64,000 nucleotides of DNA from Streptomyces sp. GESEQ-4 (lineage in GTDB: Bacteria; Actinomycetota; Actinomycetes; Streptomycetales; Streptomycetaceae). Shown here one piece after another: positions 1 to 10,324 of this stretch. The DNA is taken from assembly GCF_017948455.1 (NCBI RefSeq), contig NZ_JAFFSU010000014.1, positions 186,001-250,000 of the forward strand, read 5' to 3'. A program made the translations under genes and the position numbers. The notes beneath the pieces were generated by a model. That model did not search any database, was not told the DNA's origin, and worked only from the letters and a program-made list of their open reading frames with translations. Numbering within the stretch: position 1 is the first letter of the stretch; each line of letters starts with the position of its first letter.

Positions 1-996
1 CCGTTGCTCGAAGTGCGTGACCTGCACGTCGAGTTCCACACCCGCGAGGGCCTGGCCAAGGCCGTCAACGGCGTCAACTACAGCGTCAGCGCGGGCGAGA
101 CGCTCGCCGTGCTCGGCGAGTCCGGCTCCGGCAAGTCCGTGACGGCGCAGGCCATCATGGGCATCCTCGACATGCCCCCGGCGCGGATCCCGAAGGGCGA
201 GATCCTCTTCCGCGGCCAGGACATGCTGACCATGTCGGGCGAGGAGCGCCGCAAGATCCGCGGACAGAAGATCGCCATGATCTTCCAGGACGCGCTCAGC
301 TCGCTGAACCCGGTGCTCAGCGTCGGCTACCAGCTCGGCGAGATGTTCCGCGTCCACCAGGGCCTGTCCAAGAAGGACGCCAAGGCCAAGGCGATCGAGC
401 TGATGGACCGGGTGAAGATCCCGGCCGCCGCGGCGCGGGTGGGCGACTACCCGCACCAGTTCTCCGGCGGTATGCGCCAGCGCATCATGATCGCCATGGC
501 GCTGGCCCTGGAGCCGGACCTGATCATCGCCGACGAGCCGACGACGGCCCTCGACGTGACCGTGCAGGCCCAGGTCATGGATCTGCTCGCCGAGTTGCAG
601 CGCGAGTACAACATGGGCCTGATCCTGATCACCCACGACCTCGGTGTGGTCGCCGACGTCGCGGACAAGATCGCCGTGATGTACGCGGGCCGGATCGTGG
701 AGCGTGCCCCGGTGCACGAGCTGTACAAGCGCCCCGCGCACCCGTACACGCGGGGTCTGCTGGACTCGATCCCGCGCCTGGACCAGAAGGGCCAGGAGCT
801 CTACGCGATCAAGGGTCTGCCGCCCAACCTGCTGCGCATTCCGTCCGGTTGCGCCTTCAACCCGCGCTGCCCCAAGGCGACGGACCTGTGCCGTACGGAG
901 ATCCCGGACCTCAAGCCGGTCACCGAGCAGGACGGCACCGAACTGGTCGGCCGCGGTTCGGCCTGCCACTTCTGGAAGGAGACGATCCATGGCTGA
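1..996 (+). CDS. Oligopeptide ABC transporter ATPase, DppD/OppD type (5' end cut by window; probably BldKD)
   Basis: This is one of the two cytoplasmic ATPase subunits of a peptide importer; it hydrolyses ATP to drive the permease pair. The reading frame is open at the window edge and matches the paralogue at 12225 from its second or third residue, so only the first few codons are missing. Walker A (GESGSGKS) is near residue 40, followed by the signature FSGGMRQR and Walker B IIADEPTTALDV. The C-terminal extension typical of OppD/DppD carries four cysteines (GC, RC, LC, AC); some family members bind an iron-sulfur cluster with such residues. It overlaps the next ATPase gene by 8 bases (ATGGCTGA). 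The BldKD assignment rests on remembered S. coelicolor gene order, with bldKA-E directly before a second peptide operon, not on a search. Confidence 0.9.
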   Translation, partial: PLLEVRDLHVEFHTREGLAKAVNGVNYSVSAGETLAVLGESGSGKSVTAQAIMGILDMPPARIPKGEILFRGQDMLTMSGEERRKIRGQKIAMIFQDALSSLNPVLSVGYQLGEMFRVHQGLSKKDAKAKAIELMDRVKIPAAAARVGDYPHQFSGGMRQRIMIAMALALEPDLIIADEPTTALDVTVQAQVMDLLAELQREYNMGLILITHDLGVVADVADKIAVMYAGRIVERAPVHELYKRPAHPYTRGLLDSIPRLDQKGQELYAIKGLPPNLLRIPSGCAFNPRCPKATDLCRTEIPDLKPVTEQDGTELVGRGSACHFWKETIHG

Positions 997-2137
997 GATC
1001 GGCAAGAACGACGAGCCGCAGGACGCCACGCCGAACGTCTCCGAGGTGGAGACCGTGGCCGCCGACACCGAGTCGGAGTCGGTCGCGGCCATCGAGGCCC
1101 CGGTCGAACGCGGTGAGCCGATTCTCCAGGTGCGCAACCTGGTGAAGCACTTCCCGCTCACCCAGGGAATCCTGTTCAAGCGGCAGATCGGCGCCGTCAA
1201 GGCCGTCGACGGCATCTCCTTCGACCTGTACCAGGGCGAGACCCTGGGCATCGTGGGCGAGTCCGGCTGCGGCAAGTCCACCGTCGCCAAGCTCCTGATG
1301 AACCTGGAGAAGGCGACCGCCGGCGAGATCTTCTACAAGGGCCAGGACATCACCAAGCTGTCCGGCCGCGCGCTGAAGGCGGTCCGCCGGAACATCCAGA
1401 TGGTGTTCCAGGACCCGTACACCTCGCTCAACCCGCGGATGACGGTCGGCGACATCATCGGGGAGCCCTTCGACATCCACCCCGAGGTGGCCCCGAAGGG
1501 GGACCGGCGCAAGCGGGTCCAGGACCTGCTGGACGTCGTGGGCCTGAACCCGGAGTACATCAACCGCTACCCGCACCAGTTCTCGGGCGGCCAGCGCCAA
1601 CGCATCGGCATCGCGAGGGGGTTGGCGCTCAACCCGGAGATCATCATCTGCGACGAGCCGGTGTCGGCCCTTGACGTATCGGTCCAGGCGCAGGTCATCA
1701 ACCTGATGGAGCGCTTGCAGGACGAGTTCAACCTCTCCTACATCTTCATCGCGCACGACCTGTCGATCGTCCGGCACATCTCGGACCGGGTCGGGGTGAT
1801 GTACCTCGGGAAAATGGCCGAGATCGGCACGGACGAGCAGATCTACGACCACCCGACGCACCCCTACACCCAGGCGCTGCTCTCCGCGGTCCCCGTCCCG
1901 GACCCGGACGCCCGCGACCACCGCGACCGGATCATCCTGACCGGCGACGTCCCGTCCCCGGCCAACCCACCCTCCGGCTGCCGCTTCCGCACCCGCTGCT
2001 GGAAGGCGCAGGACAAGTGCGCCGAGGAGGTCCCCCTCCTCGCCGTCCCCGAGCGGTTCCGCACCGAGGACACCCCGGCCGCCCACGAGTCGGCCTGCCA
2101 CTTCGCGGAGGAGAAGGACGTCGTCCACGCGGCGTGA
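989..2137 (+). CDS. Oligopeptide ABC transporter ATPase, DppF/OppF type (probably BldKE)
   Basis: Second ATPase of operon A, 382 residues, starting at the ATG that overlaps the preceding stop. Residues 1-45 are an acidic, low-complexity N-terminal extension that its paralogue at 13192 lacks. Walker A (GESGCGKST), signature FSGGQRQR and Walker B IIICDEPVSALDV are intact, and a cysteine-bearing OppF C-terminal region follows. It would pair with the upstream ATPase beneath two permeases located before the window. A strong hairpin at 2152-2185 ends the operon. If this is BldKE, the importer takes up an extracellular oligopeptide signal needed for aerial growth. The family call is firm; the BldK identity is inferred. 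Confidence 0.9.
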   Translation: MAEIGKNDEPQDATPNVSEVETVAADTESESVAAIEAPVERGEPILQVRNLVKHFPLTQGILFKRQIGAVKAVDGISFDLYQGETLGIVGESGCGKSTVAKLLMNLEKATAGEIFYKGQDITKLSGRALKAVRRNIQMVFQDPYTSLNPRMTVGDIIGEPFDIHPEVAPKGDRRKRVQDLLDVVGLNPEYINRYPHQFSGGQRQRIGIARGLALNPEIIICDEPVSALDVSVQAQVINLMERLQDEFNLSYIFIAHDLSIVRHISDRVGVMYLGKMAEIGTDEQIYDHPTHPYTQALLSAVPVPDPDARDHRDRIILTGDVPSPANPPSGCRFRTRCWKAQDKCAEEVPLLAVPERFRTEDTPAAHESACHFAEEKDVVHAA

Positions 2138-2151
2138 CGAACCTCCACACA

Positions 2152-2185
2152 GGTTCCCGGCACCTCATCCAGGGTGCCGGGAACC
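2152..2185 (+). terminator. Hairpin terminator of peptide operon A
   Basis: A perfect 13-bp stem (2152-2164 with 2173-2185) encloses an 8-nt loop, 14 bases after the stop of the operon A ATPase. It has no long U run, as is usual for GC-rich actinobacterial terminators. Confidence 0.75.
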
Positions 2186-2207
2186 GGCATTTCCACGGGA
2201 GAGCCGG

Positions 2208-2591
2208 ATGCTCCATCACATCGAGCTGTGGGTACCCGAGCTGCCGCGCGCGGTACGCGAGTGGGGCTGGCTGCTCGGCAGGCTCGGCTATCACCCGTAC
2301 CAGGAGTGGGAGCACGGTCGCAGCTGGCGGCACGGGGCGACGTATCTCGTCGTCGAGCAGTCGTCGGCCATGACCGACGGCGCACACGACCGGATGCGTC
2401 CGGGGCTCAACCACCTCGCGTTCCACGCCGGAAGCCATGAGCAGGTCGACGCGCTCGCGGCCGAAGCTCCCGCCCACGGCTGGACGCCGCTCTTCGCGGA
2501 CCGCTACCCGTTTGCGGGCGGTCCGGAGCACTACGCGGCCTACCTCGCCAATACGGACGGGTTCGAGGTCGAGCTGGTGGCCGTCACGTAG
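2208..2591 (+). CDS. VOC-family (glyoxalase/dioxygenase fold) protein
   Basis: A 127-residue single-domain vicinal-oxygen-chelate protein. The N-terminus MLHHIELWV places a histidine on the first beta strand, NHLAFHA gives the central histidine, and FEVELV the C-terminal glutamate, which fits the family's metal site. The substrate cannot be told: relatives include glyoxalases, extradiol dioxygenases and antibiotic-binding proteins. A good ribosome site (GGGAGAG) lies before the ATG. The 3' end overlaps the 3' end of the convergent ATPase gene by 8 bp. It lies between two peptide transport operons but shows no evident functional link to them. Confidence 0.85.
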   Translation: MLHHIELWVPELPRAVREWGWLLGRLGYHPYQEWEHGRSWRHGATYLVVEQSSAMTDGAHDRMRPGLNHLAFHAGSHEQVDALAAEAPAHGWTPLFADRYPFAGGPEHYAAYLANTDGFEVELVAVT

Positions 2592-3569
2592 CGACCCGCG
2601 CCCGCGCCCAATGGCACGCCACCTGTGCCCCGCCACCCCCGTCGAGGATCTCCAGGTCCTGTGTCCGGCACGCGTCCGCGACGCCCGCTGCCTCTGCCTC
2701 GCCGCCGGCCAGGATCTGGCAGCGGGCGTGGAAGCGGCAGCCGGAGGGGATGCGGGAGGGGTCGGGGGGTTCGCCGGTGAGGACCACCGGGGTGCCGGGG
2801 GACTCGGGGACGACGGACAGCAGGGCCTGGGTGTACGGGTGTTGGGGTGCCGTCAGGACGTCCTCGACCGCGCCCGTCTCCACGATCCGGCCCAGGTACA
2901 TCACCGCGACCCGGTCGGCGATGTTCCACGCCAGGCCGAGGTCGTGGGTCACCACCAGCGCCGCCAAGCCCAGTTCGTCGCGGAGCCGTAGCAGCAGGGC
3001 GAGGATCTCGCCGCGTACGGAGGCGTCGAGGGAGGCCACCGGCTCGTCCGCGATGATCAGTTCGGGGTTAAGGACCAGCGCTCCGGCGATCACCACGCGC
3101 TGCCGCTGGCCGCCGGACAATTCGTGCGGGTAGCGCAGGAAGAAGCGCTCGGGTGGGCGCAGTCCGGCCCGGGAGAGGGCCTGCGTCACCGCCTCCCGCT
3201 CGTCACCGTCGTAGCCGTGGATCCGCAGGCCCTCCGCCACCGCGTCGTACACGGTGTGCCGTGGGTTCAGCGAGCCGGACGGGTCCTGGAGCACCAACTG
3301 CACGCGCCGGCGGTAGGACTTGAGCGCCCGGCAGGTGTACGACAGCGGCTCCCCGGCGAATCCGACGCGCCCCGCCGTCGGCGTCACCAGCCCGAGCAGC
3401 GCCCGCGCCAGCGTCGTCTTGCCGCACCCCGACTCGCCGACCAGCGCCACGATCTCCCCGGCCCGGATGTCGAGGTCGACACCGTCCACGGCCCGCGCGG
3501 AAGCGGCGCCGTGGCGGCCGGGGAAGGTGACGTGCAGCCCTTGGGCGGTGAGCAGGGGCGGGGATGTCG

Positions 3570-3573
<4 letters not shown>
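2584..3573 (-). CDS. Peptide ABC transporter ATPase, OppF/DppF type (operon B)
   Basis: Last gene of the minus-strand operon B, 329 residues from the ATG at 3573, which overlaps the stop of the preceding ATPase (ATGA). Walker A is GESGCGKTT, the signature is LSGGQRQR, and Walker B is LIIADEPVASLDA. The cysteine-containing OppF tail (SGCRFHARC) is present. A longer in-frame extension upstream exists, but it lies inside the upstream gene and is rejected. It is clearly more distant from the operon A and C ATPases than those are from each other. Predicted role: energising uptake of peptides or a related solute such as nickel or sugar-peptide ligands, which the same family can also import. Confidence 0.9.
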
Positions 3574-4648
<1,075 letters not shown>

Positions 4649-4652
<4 letters not shown>

Positions 4653-5542
4653 CGGGACACCCCCAGCCTCGGGTTGAGCACGGTCTCCACCGCGCGCCCG
4701 CACAGCGTGAACGCCAGCGCGACCACGGCGATCGCGATGCCCGGCGGCACCAGGTACCACCAGTCGCCGGAGCTGACCGCGCCGGCCTCGCGGGCCTCCT
4801 GGAGCATGCCGCCCCAGGACACCACCGTCGGATCGCCCAGGCCCAGGAAGGCGAGGGTGGCCTCGGCGAGGATGGAAGTGGAGATCATCAAGGTCGTCTG
4901 GGCCAGGATCAGCGGCATGACGTTCGGCAGGACGTGCCTCGACATGATGTGCCAGTGCCCGCCGCCGAGCGCCTTCGCGCGTTCGATGTACGGCCGCGAT
5001 TCGACGGCCAGCGTCTGCGCCCGCACCAGCCTCGCCGTCGTCGGCCAGATCGTCACGCCGATCGCCAGCACGACCGTACCGAGCGACCGGGACATCACCG
5101 TGGCCAGCGCGATCGCCAGCACCAGCGTCGGCATCACCAGGAACCAGTCCGTGATCCGCATGACCACGGTGGCGTACGGTCCGCGGAAGTGCCCGGCCGT
5201 GATGCCGACCAGCCCGCCGATCAGCACCGACAGCACCGCCGCCAGCAGGCCCACCAGCAGTGAGACCCGCGAGCCCCAGACCAGCAGGCCGAGCAGATCG
5301 CGCCCGAACCGGTCGGTGCCCAGCGGGAATTCGGCGCTCGGGCTCTCCATCGGGTTGCCCGGCGCGTCGGTCACGCTCGCGACGTCGGAGCCGACCGTCA
5401 GCGGCGCGGTCAGCGCGACCAGCACGAAGAGGGCGAGGGCGGCCATGCCCACCAGACCCGCGCGGTGCGTGCGGTACTGCTTCCAGAAGCGGGCGGCGGA
5501 GTCCCGGCGCCGCTGCCAGGCAAGCGTCGTAGCCGTCGTCAT
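4649..5542 (-). CDS. Peptide ABC transporter permease, DppC/OppC type (operon B)
   Basis: 297-residue inner-membrane permease starting at the ATG that overlaps the stop of the DppB-type gene (ATGA). An N-terminal cytoplasmic stretch precedes a transmembrane helix (GLVGMAALALFVLVALTAPL, near residues 29-48), an extracellular loop with the OppC signature (PSAEFPLGTDRFGRDLL), and then a five-helix transport domain with the cytoplasmic EAA loop (YIERAKALGGGHWHIMSRHV). It would form the translocation pore with the neighbouring DppB-type permease. Confidence 0.9.
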
Positions 5543-6567
5543 CGGCCCACCCTCGGGTCGAGCAGCGGATAGATCAGGTCGGCCAGCGTGTTCATCACGA
5601 TTACCGCCGCCGCGAAGACGAAGAACAGGCCCTGGACCAGGGGGAGATCGGGCACGCTCAGCGCCTGGTAGAAGAGCCCGCCCAGGCCCGGCCACGAGAA
5701 CACGGTCTCCACCAGGATCACGCCGGCGACCGTCCGGCCCAGGTTCACGAAGATCAGCGTCACCGTCGGCAGCATCGCGTTGGGCACGGCATGCCGCCGT
5801 CGGACCAGGTCGTCCCGGAGGCCCTTGGCGCGCGCGGTCGTCAGATAGTCGCTGCCCATCTCGTCCAGCAGCGCCGAGCGGGTGACGAGCAGCGTCTGGC
5901 CGTACTCGACCGCGACCAGGGTGATCACCGGCAGTACGAGATGGTGGGCGACGTCGATGACGTACGCGAAGCCCTCCTCGTTCCCCGACTCCATGCCGCC
6001 GGTCGGGAACAGGCCCGGGATCGGGCCGATGCCCACCGCGAACACGATGATGAGCAGCAGGCCGAGCCAGAAGGACGGGATGGAGTACAACGCGAGCGCC
6101 AGGCCCGTGTTCAGGCGGTCGCCGAGCCCGCCGTGCCGCCAGGCAGAGCGCGTGCCGAGGACGATTCCCAGCACCGTGTAGAGGACGAATGCCGTACCGG
6201 TGAGGATCAGCGTGTTCGGCAGCGCCTCGGTGATCTTGTCGATGACAGGGGCCCGGAACTGGTACGACGTGCCCAGGTCGCCCGTGAGCGCCTTGCCGCA
6301 GTAGTCGACGAACTGCTCCCACATCGGCAGGTTGAGGCCGAACTCGCGGCGGTAGGCGGCCAGTTGCTCGTTGGACACCTGACGGCCGCCGGTCATGTAC
6401 TTCACCGGGTCGCCGGGGATCAGCCGGAACAGGAAGAAGCTGGTGACCAGGACGGCGAAGAGCGAGACCGCGGCGCCGCCGACCTTGCCCGCCCCGTAGC
6501 GGAGATACCCCGTGCCCGGGCGCTCGGTCTTCTTCGGCGCCGCCGCGGCTGCCGTGTCAGTGGCCAT
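5539..6567 (-). CDS. Peptide ABC transporter permease, DppB/OppB type (operon B)
   Basis: 342-residue membrane permease. The first helix (VSLFAVLVTSFFLFRLIPGD, about residues 33-52) ends in the family's conserved RLIPGDPV. The EAA loop is YLTTARAKGLRDDLVRRRHA. About 25 N-terminal residues (ATDTAAAAAPKKTERPG) are a hydrophilic extension not usual in DppB. The gene follows the binding-protein gene by only 5 bases and overlaps the DppC gene. A very long alternative frame that fuses it with the downstream permease is a shadow. Confidence 0.9.
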   Translation of the reverse strand: MATDTAAAAAPKKTERPGTGYLRYGAGKVGGAAVSLFAVLVTSFFLFRLIPGDPVKYMTGGRQVSNEQLAAYRREFGLNLPMWEQFVDYCGKALTGDLGTSYQFRAPVIDKITEALPNTLILTGTAFVLYTVLGIVLGTRSAWRHGGLGDRLNTGLALALYSIPSFWLGLLLIIVFAVGIGPIPGLFPTGGMESGNEEGFAYVIDVAHHLVLPVITLVAVEYGQTLLVTRSALLDEMGSDYLTTARAKGLRDDLVRRRHAVPNAMLPTVTLIFVNLGRTVAGVILVETVFSWPGLGGLFYQALSVPDLPLVQGLFFVFAAAVIVMNTLADLIYPLLDPRVGR

Positions 6568-6572
6568 GGACG

Positions 6573-8390
6573 CTACTCACGGTCGTCGGCGGTGGCGCGC
6601 CGCCGCAGCCCGAAGAAGACGCCCGCAGCCACGAGGACCACGGCTCCGGCCGCGATGCCCACGACCACGCCCGTCGAGCTCGACGAGTCGTCGGAACCGG
6701 ACGCGGCCGGCACCGCCGACCACCAGCTCCAGTAGCCGTCCTGACCGAAGATGTTGCCCGCCTTCTGAGGCATGGTGGTGATCGACTCGATCTGGTCCGT
6801 GCGGTACGCCTCGACCGCGTTCGGGTACGCCATGACGTTCATGTACCCGAGGTCGTACAGCCGCGACTCCATCTGCTTGACGATGTCGGCCCGTTTGGGG
6901 GGGTCGTACTCGGCGAGCTGCTGGGCGTAGAGCTTGTCGTAGGTCTTGTCGCAGATGAAGTTGTCGGTCGCGCCCACGTCGTCCGGGGTGGCGGGCAGGG
7001 CGCCGCAGGTGTGGATCGACAGCACGAAGTCCGGGTCGGGGTTGACGGACCAGCCGTCGAAGGCGAGGTCGTACTCGCCGGCGAGCCAGGGGTCGCTCAC
7101 GTTGTCCAGGCAGTCGAGCGTGATGCCGATGCCGAGGTCGGCCCACCACTCCTGGAGGTACTGGCCGACGGCTTTGTCCTCGGGGTCGGTGGCGTGGCAC
7201 AGGACGCGGTAGTTGATCGGCTTGCCGTCCTTGCCGACCCGCTTGCCGTCGCCGTTCTTCTTGTAGCCCGCCTGGTCGAGGAGCTGAGCCGCCTTCGCGG
7301 GGTCGTAGCCGATCTCCTGGTCGGCCGACGGCTTCCAGGAGTACGTCGAGAAGCGCGGCGGGATGTAGCCCTCGCCCATCACGGCGTGGCCCTGGAAGAC
7401 CTTGTCGATGATGGTCGTACGGTCGACCGCCATGAACAGCGCGTGCCGTACCCGCTGGTCCAGCAGGGAGGGGTCGCCGTTGCCGAACTTCTCGCCGTTC
7501 GCGGCGCGGGCGCCCGGGTTGGTGGCGAGGGCGTAGAAGCGGCGGCCGGGCGCGTCGTTGACCTTGATGTTCTGCTGGCCCTTGAGTGCGGATGCCTGAG
7601 CGGGCGTCAGGTCGCTGACGAAGGACACCTCGCCCTTCTGCAGGGCCGCGACGGCCGCGTCACCGTCCTTGTAGTACTTGAACAGCAGCTCGTCGAACTT
7701 CGGGGCGCCGCGCCAGAAGTTCTTGTTGGGCTCCAGGCGTACATAGCTGTCGGCCTTGTAGCCGGTGAGCACGTACGGGCCGTTGCCGACGACGGGGAAG
7801 TCCTTGTCGTTGTTGAACTTGGAGAAGTCCTTGACCTTCTCCCAGATGTGCTTGGGCACGATCGGCACGTCGAGGGCGGCCATCGTGGCCTGCGGCTTGT
7901 TCAGCTCTATGACGAGCTGGGTGGGGCTGGTGGCCGTCACCTTCTTGAAGTTGGAGACGAAGCTGCCGTTGGCGGTCGCGGCATTCTCGTCGGTCATCAT
8001 CTTGTTGAACGTCCAGGCCGCATCCTCGGCGGTGACCGGCTTGCCGTCGGACCACTTGGTGCCGGAGCGGATCGTGTACGTCCAGGTGAGCTTGTCCGCG
8101 GACGGCGTCCACTTCGTGGCGAGACCCGGGATCGCGTGGGCGTCCTTGGGGTCGTAGTTGGTGAGGTACTCGTACATCAGCCGGTGGATGCTGGTGCTGA
8201 CCAGACGGCTCGCCAGGAAGGGGCTCAGCGAGTCCACGCTCTGCGAGACGGCGACCGTGAGGACCTTCTTGTCGTCCGCGGCGGTGGCGGGCCGGGGGAC
8301 CAGGACCGCCGTCATCGTCGTCATCGTGAGGAGCGCGGCGACCATCAGGGGAATGCGGGTCCGGAGTCTGACGTATCTCTTCAGCTGCAT
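6573..8390 (-). CDS. Family 5 extracellular peptide-binding protein with C-terminal membrane anchor (operon B)
   Basis: 605-residue solute-binding protein, first gene of operon B. A Sec signal (basic start, hydrophobic core, PATA/AD cleavage site near residue 36) contains no lipobox cysteine. The SBP family 5 fold follows, with features such as KWTPSADKLTWTYTIRSG and PVVGNGPYVLTGY. After the domain there is a Ser-rich linker, a hydrophobic helix (GVVVGIAAGAVVLVAAGVFF, about 574-593) and an RRR stop-transfer tail. So it appears tethered by a C-terminal transmembrane segment instead of a lipid. The ATG at 8390 is chosen because the signal peptide starts there; 38 further in-frame codons upstream look non-coding. 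It faces operon C across a 296-bp divergent region. Confidence 0.9.
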   Translation of the reverse strand: MQLKRYVRLRTRIPLMVAALLTMTTMTAVLVPRPATAADDKKVLTVAVSQSVDSLSPFLASRLVSTSIHRLMYEYLTNYDPKDAHAIPGLATKWTPSADKLTWTYTIRSGTKWSDGKPVTAEDAAWTFNKMMTDENAATANGSFVSNFKKVTATSPTQLVIELNKPQATMAALDVPIVPKHIWEKVKDFSKFNNDKDFPVVGNGPYVLTGYKADSYVRLEPNKNFWRGAPKFDELLFKYYKDGDAAVAALQKGEVSFVSDLTPAQASALKGQQNIKVNDAPGRRFYALATNPGARAANGEKFGNGDPSLLDQRVRHALFMAVDRTTIIDKVFQGHAVMGEGYIPPRFSTYSWKPSADQEIGYDPAKAAQLLDQAGYKKNGDGKRVGKDGKPINYRVLCHATDPEDKAVGQYLQEWWADLGIGITLDCLDNVSDPWLAGEYDLAFDGWSVNPDPDFVLSIHTCGALPATPDDVGATDNFICDKTYDKLYAQQLAEYDPPKRADIVKQMESRLYDLGYMNVMAYPNAVEAYRTDQIESITTMPQKAGNIFGQDGYWSWWSAVPAASGSDDSSSSTGVVVGIAAGAVVLVAAGVFFGLRRRATADDRE

Positions 8391-8686
8391 GGAACCTGAC
8401 CTCGCGTCATCGCTCGCACCGGCGGACAGTTTTCCGGTGTCTATCAGCGCCGCTCCGGGGCCGTCAATGGCGCCTGCACCCCTGGTGGCCTGCGGAAATA
8501 ACAAGTTGATACGACTGGAACCCTCAGAGGTCCAGACCGGTGAAGCCTCCCTGGTGAGGGGCTGACGGCCTGTTCGGGCCGGTCCGCACCCGGACGGGTG
8601 GCGCCGAGGTGCGAGTGATCCATTCCGGGCCGATATTGGCCGATAACGAACGGATCTTCACTCGGACCCGCACCGGGAGGCACTCC
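8391..8686. promoter_or_regulatory. Divergent regulatory region between peptide operons B and C
   Basis: A 296-bp gap that must hold promoters for both divergent operons. An AT-richer patch at about 8495-8515 includes TTGATA (8504-8509), which could serve as a -35 element on the plus strand, but I see no convincing -10 at the right spacing. GGCCGATA occurs twice in tandem around 8629-8646 and could bind a regulator. No gene is visible. Confidence 0.4.
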
Positions 8687-10318
8687 ATGCGCAGAGCCAC
8701 GCACGCCAAATGGGCCGCATGCGCGGCGGCGGCAGCGCTCGCGGCGACGGCCTGCGGGGGTGAGGACAGCGGCGGCGGCAGCGACACCGGCGCGGTGCTC
8801 TCCTCCTCCTGGGGCGACCCGCAGAACCCGCTGGAGCCCGCCAACACCAACGAGGTGCAGGGCGGCAAGGTCCTCGACATGATCTTCCGGGGACTGAAGC
8901 GCTACGACCCCGAGACCGGCGAGGCGAACGACATGCTCGCCGAGAAGATCGAGACCACCGACTCGCAGAACTTCACCATCACCATCAAGGACGGCTGGAC
9001 CTTCAGCAACGGCGAGAAGGTCACCGCGAAGTCCTTCGTCGACGCCTGGAACTACGGCGCCAGCCTGAAGAACAACCAGAAGAACGCGTACTTCTTCGGC
9101 TATATCGAGGGCTACGACAAGACGCACCCGGAGGACGGCAGCAAGCAGTCCGCGGACACCCTCTCCGGCCTGAAGGTCGTCGACGACAAGACCTTCACCG
9201 TCAAGCTCAGCCAGAAGTTCTCGACCTTCCCCGACACCCTCGGCTACCCCGCCTACGCCCCGCTCCCGCAGGCATTCTTCGACGACCACGCCGCCTGGCT
9301 GAGCAAGCCCGTCGGCAACGGCCCGTACACCATCGACTCGTACACCAAGGGCTCGCAGATGTCGCTGCGCGCCTGGGACGCCTACCCCGGTGCGGACAAG
9401 GCGCAGAACGGCGGCGTCGACCTCAAGGTCTACACCGACAACAACACCGCCTACACCGACCTGATGGCCGGCAACCTCGACCTCGTCGACGATGTCCCCG
9501 CCGCGCAGCTGAAGAACGTCAAGGCCGACCTCGGCGACCGCTACCTCAACACGCCCGCCGGCATCATCCAGACCCTCGCCTTCCCGTTCTACGACAAGAA
9601 CTGGAACAAGCCCGGGATGGAGAAGGTCCGTACGGGCCTGTCCCGGGCCATCGACCGGGACCAGATCACCGACACCATCTTCCAGAAGACCCGCACACCG
9701 GCCACCGACTGGACCTCCCCGGTCCTCGGCGAGGACGGCGGCTTCAAGGAAGGCCTGTGCGGCGACGCCTGCGAGTACGACGCCGCGGAGGCGAAGAAGC
9801 TCATCGAGGAGGGCGGCGGGCTTCCCGGCGGGCAGGTCAAGATCACGTACAACGCGGACACCGGCTCGCACAAGCAGTGGGTCGACGCCGTCTGCAACTC
9901 CATCAACAACGCTCTCGGCAACGACCGGGCCTGCGTCGGCAACCCGGTCGGCACCTTCGCCGACTTCCGCAGCCAGATCACCGACCTGAAGATGAGCGGC
10001 CCGTTCCGGGCGGGCTGGCAGATGGACTACCCGCTCATCCAGAACTTCCTCCAGCCGCTCTACTACACCAACGCCTCCTCCAACGACGGCAAGTGGTCCA
10101 ACAAGGAGTTCGACAAGCTCGTCGACCAGGCCAACGCCGAGACCGACACCGCCAAGGCCGTCGGACTCTTCCAGGACGCCGAGGAAGTCCTACGGGACAA
10201 CATGGCCGCCATTCCGCTCTGGTACCAGAACGGCAGCGCCGGCTTCTCCGAGCGGCTGTCGGACGTGAAGCTCAATCCGTTCAGCGTCCCCGTCTACAAC
10301 GAGATCAAGGTCAGCTGA
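8687..10318 (+). CDS. Family 5 oligopeptide-binding lipoprotein (operon C)
   Basis: 543-residue lipoprotein, first gene of operon C, from the ATG at 8687 with a strong ribosome site (GGGAGG, 8675-8680). The short signal peptide ends in a lipobox with the lipidated cysteine at residue 23 (AATAC/GG), so the protein should be anchored to the outer face of the membrane. The SBP_bac_5 body shows KDGWTFSNGEKVTAKSFVDA and PVGNGPYTIDSYTKGSQMSL. It is the counterpart of the protein I recall as SCO5117, next to bldK. Contrast this lipid anchor with the transmembrane anchor of the operon B binding protein. Confidence 0.93.
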   Translation: MRRATHAKWAACAAAAALAATACGGEDSGGGSDTGAVLSSSWGDPQNPLEPANTNEVQGGKVLDMIFRGLKRYDPETGEANDMLAEKIETTDSQNFTITIKDGWTFSNGEKVTAKSFVDAWNYGASLKNNQKNAYFFGYIEGYDKTHPEDGSKQSADTLSGLKVVDDKTFTVKLSQKFSTFPDTLGYPAYAPLPQAFFDDHAAWLSKPVGNGPYTIDSYTKGSQMSLRAWDAYPGADKAQNGGVDLKVYTDNNTAYTDLMAGNLDLVDDVPAAQLKNVKADLGDRYLNTPAGIIQTLAFPFYDKNWNKPGMEKVRTGLSRAIDRDQITDTIFQKTRTPATDWTSPVLGEDGGFKEGLCGDACEYDAAEAKKLIEEGGGLPGGQVKITYNADTGSHKQWVDAVCNSINNALGNDRACVGNPVGTFADFRSQITDLKMSGPFRAGWQMDYPLIQNFLQPLYYTNASSNDGKWSNKEFDKLVDQANAETDTAKAVGLFQDAEEVLRDNMAAIPLWYQNGSAGFSERLSDVKLNPFSVPVYNEIKVS

Positions 10319-10324
10319 CCCGCC

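Noticed and set aside
920..2128. Long minus-strand reading frame opposite the operon A ATPases
   Set aside because: A shadow of the GC-rich plus-strand gene; no protein motif and no ribosome site. The same applies to other long antisense frames such as 18449-20866, 26788-28227 and 56768-57577.
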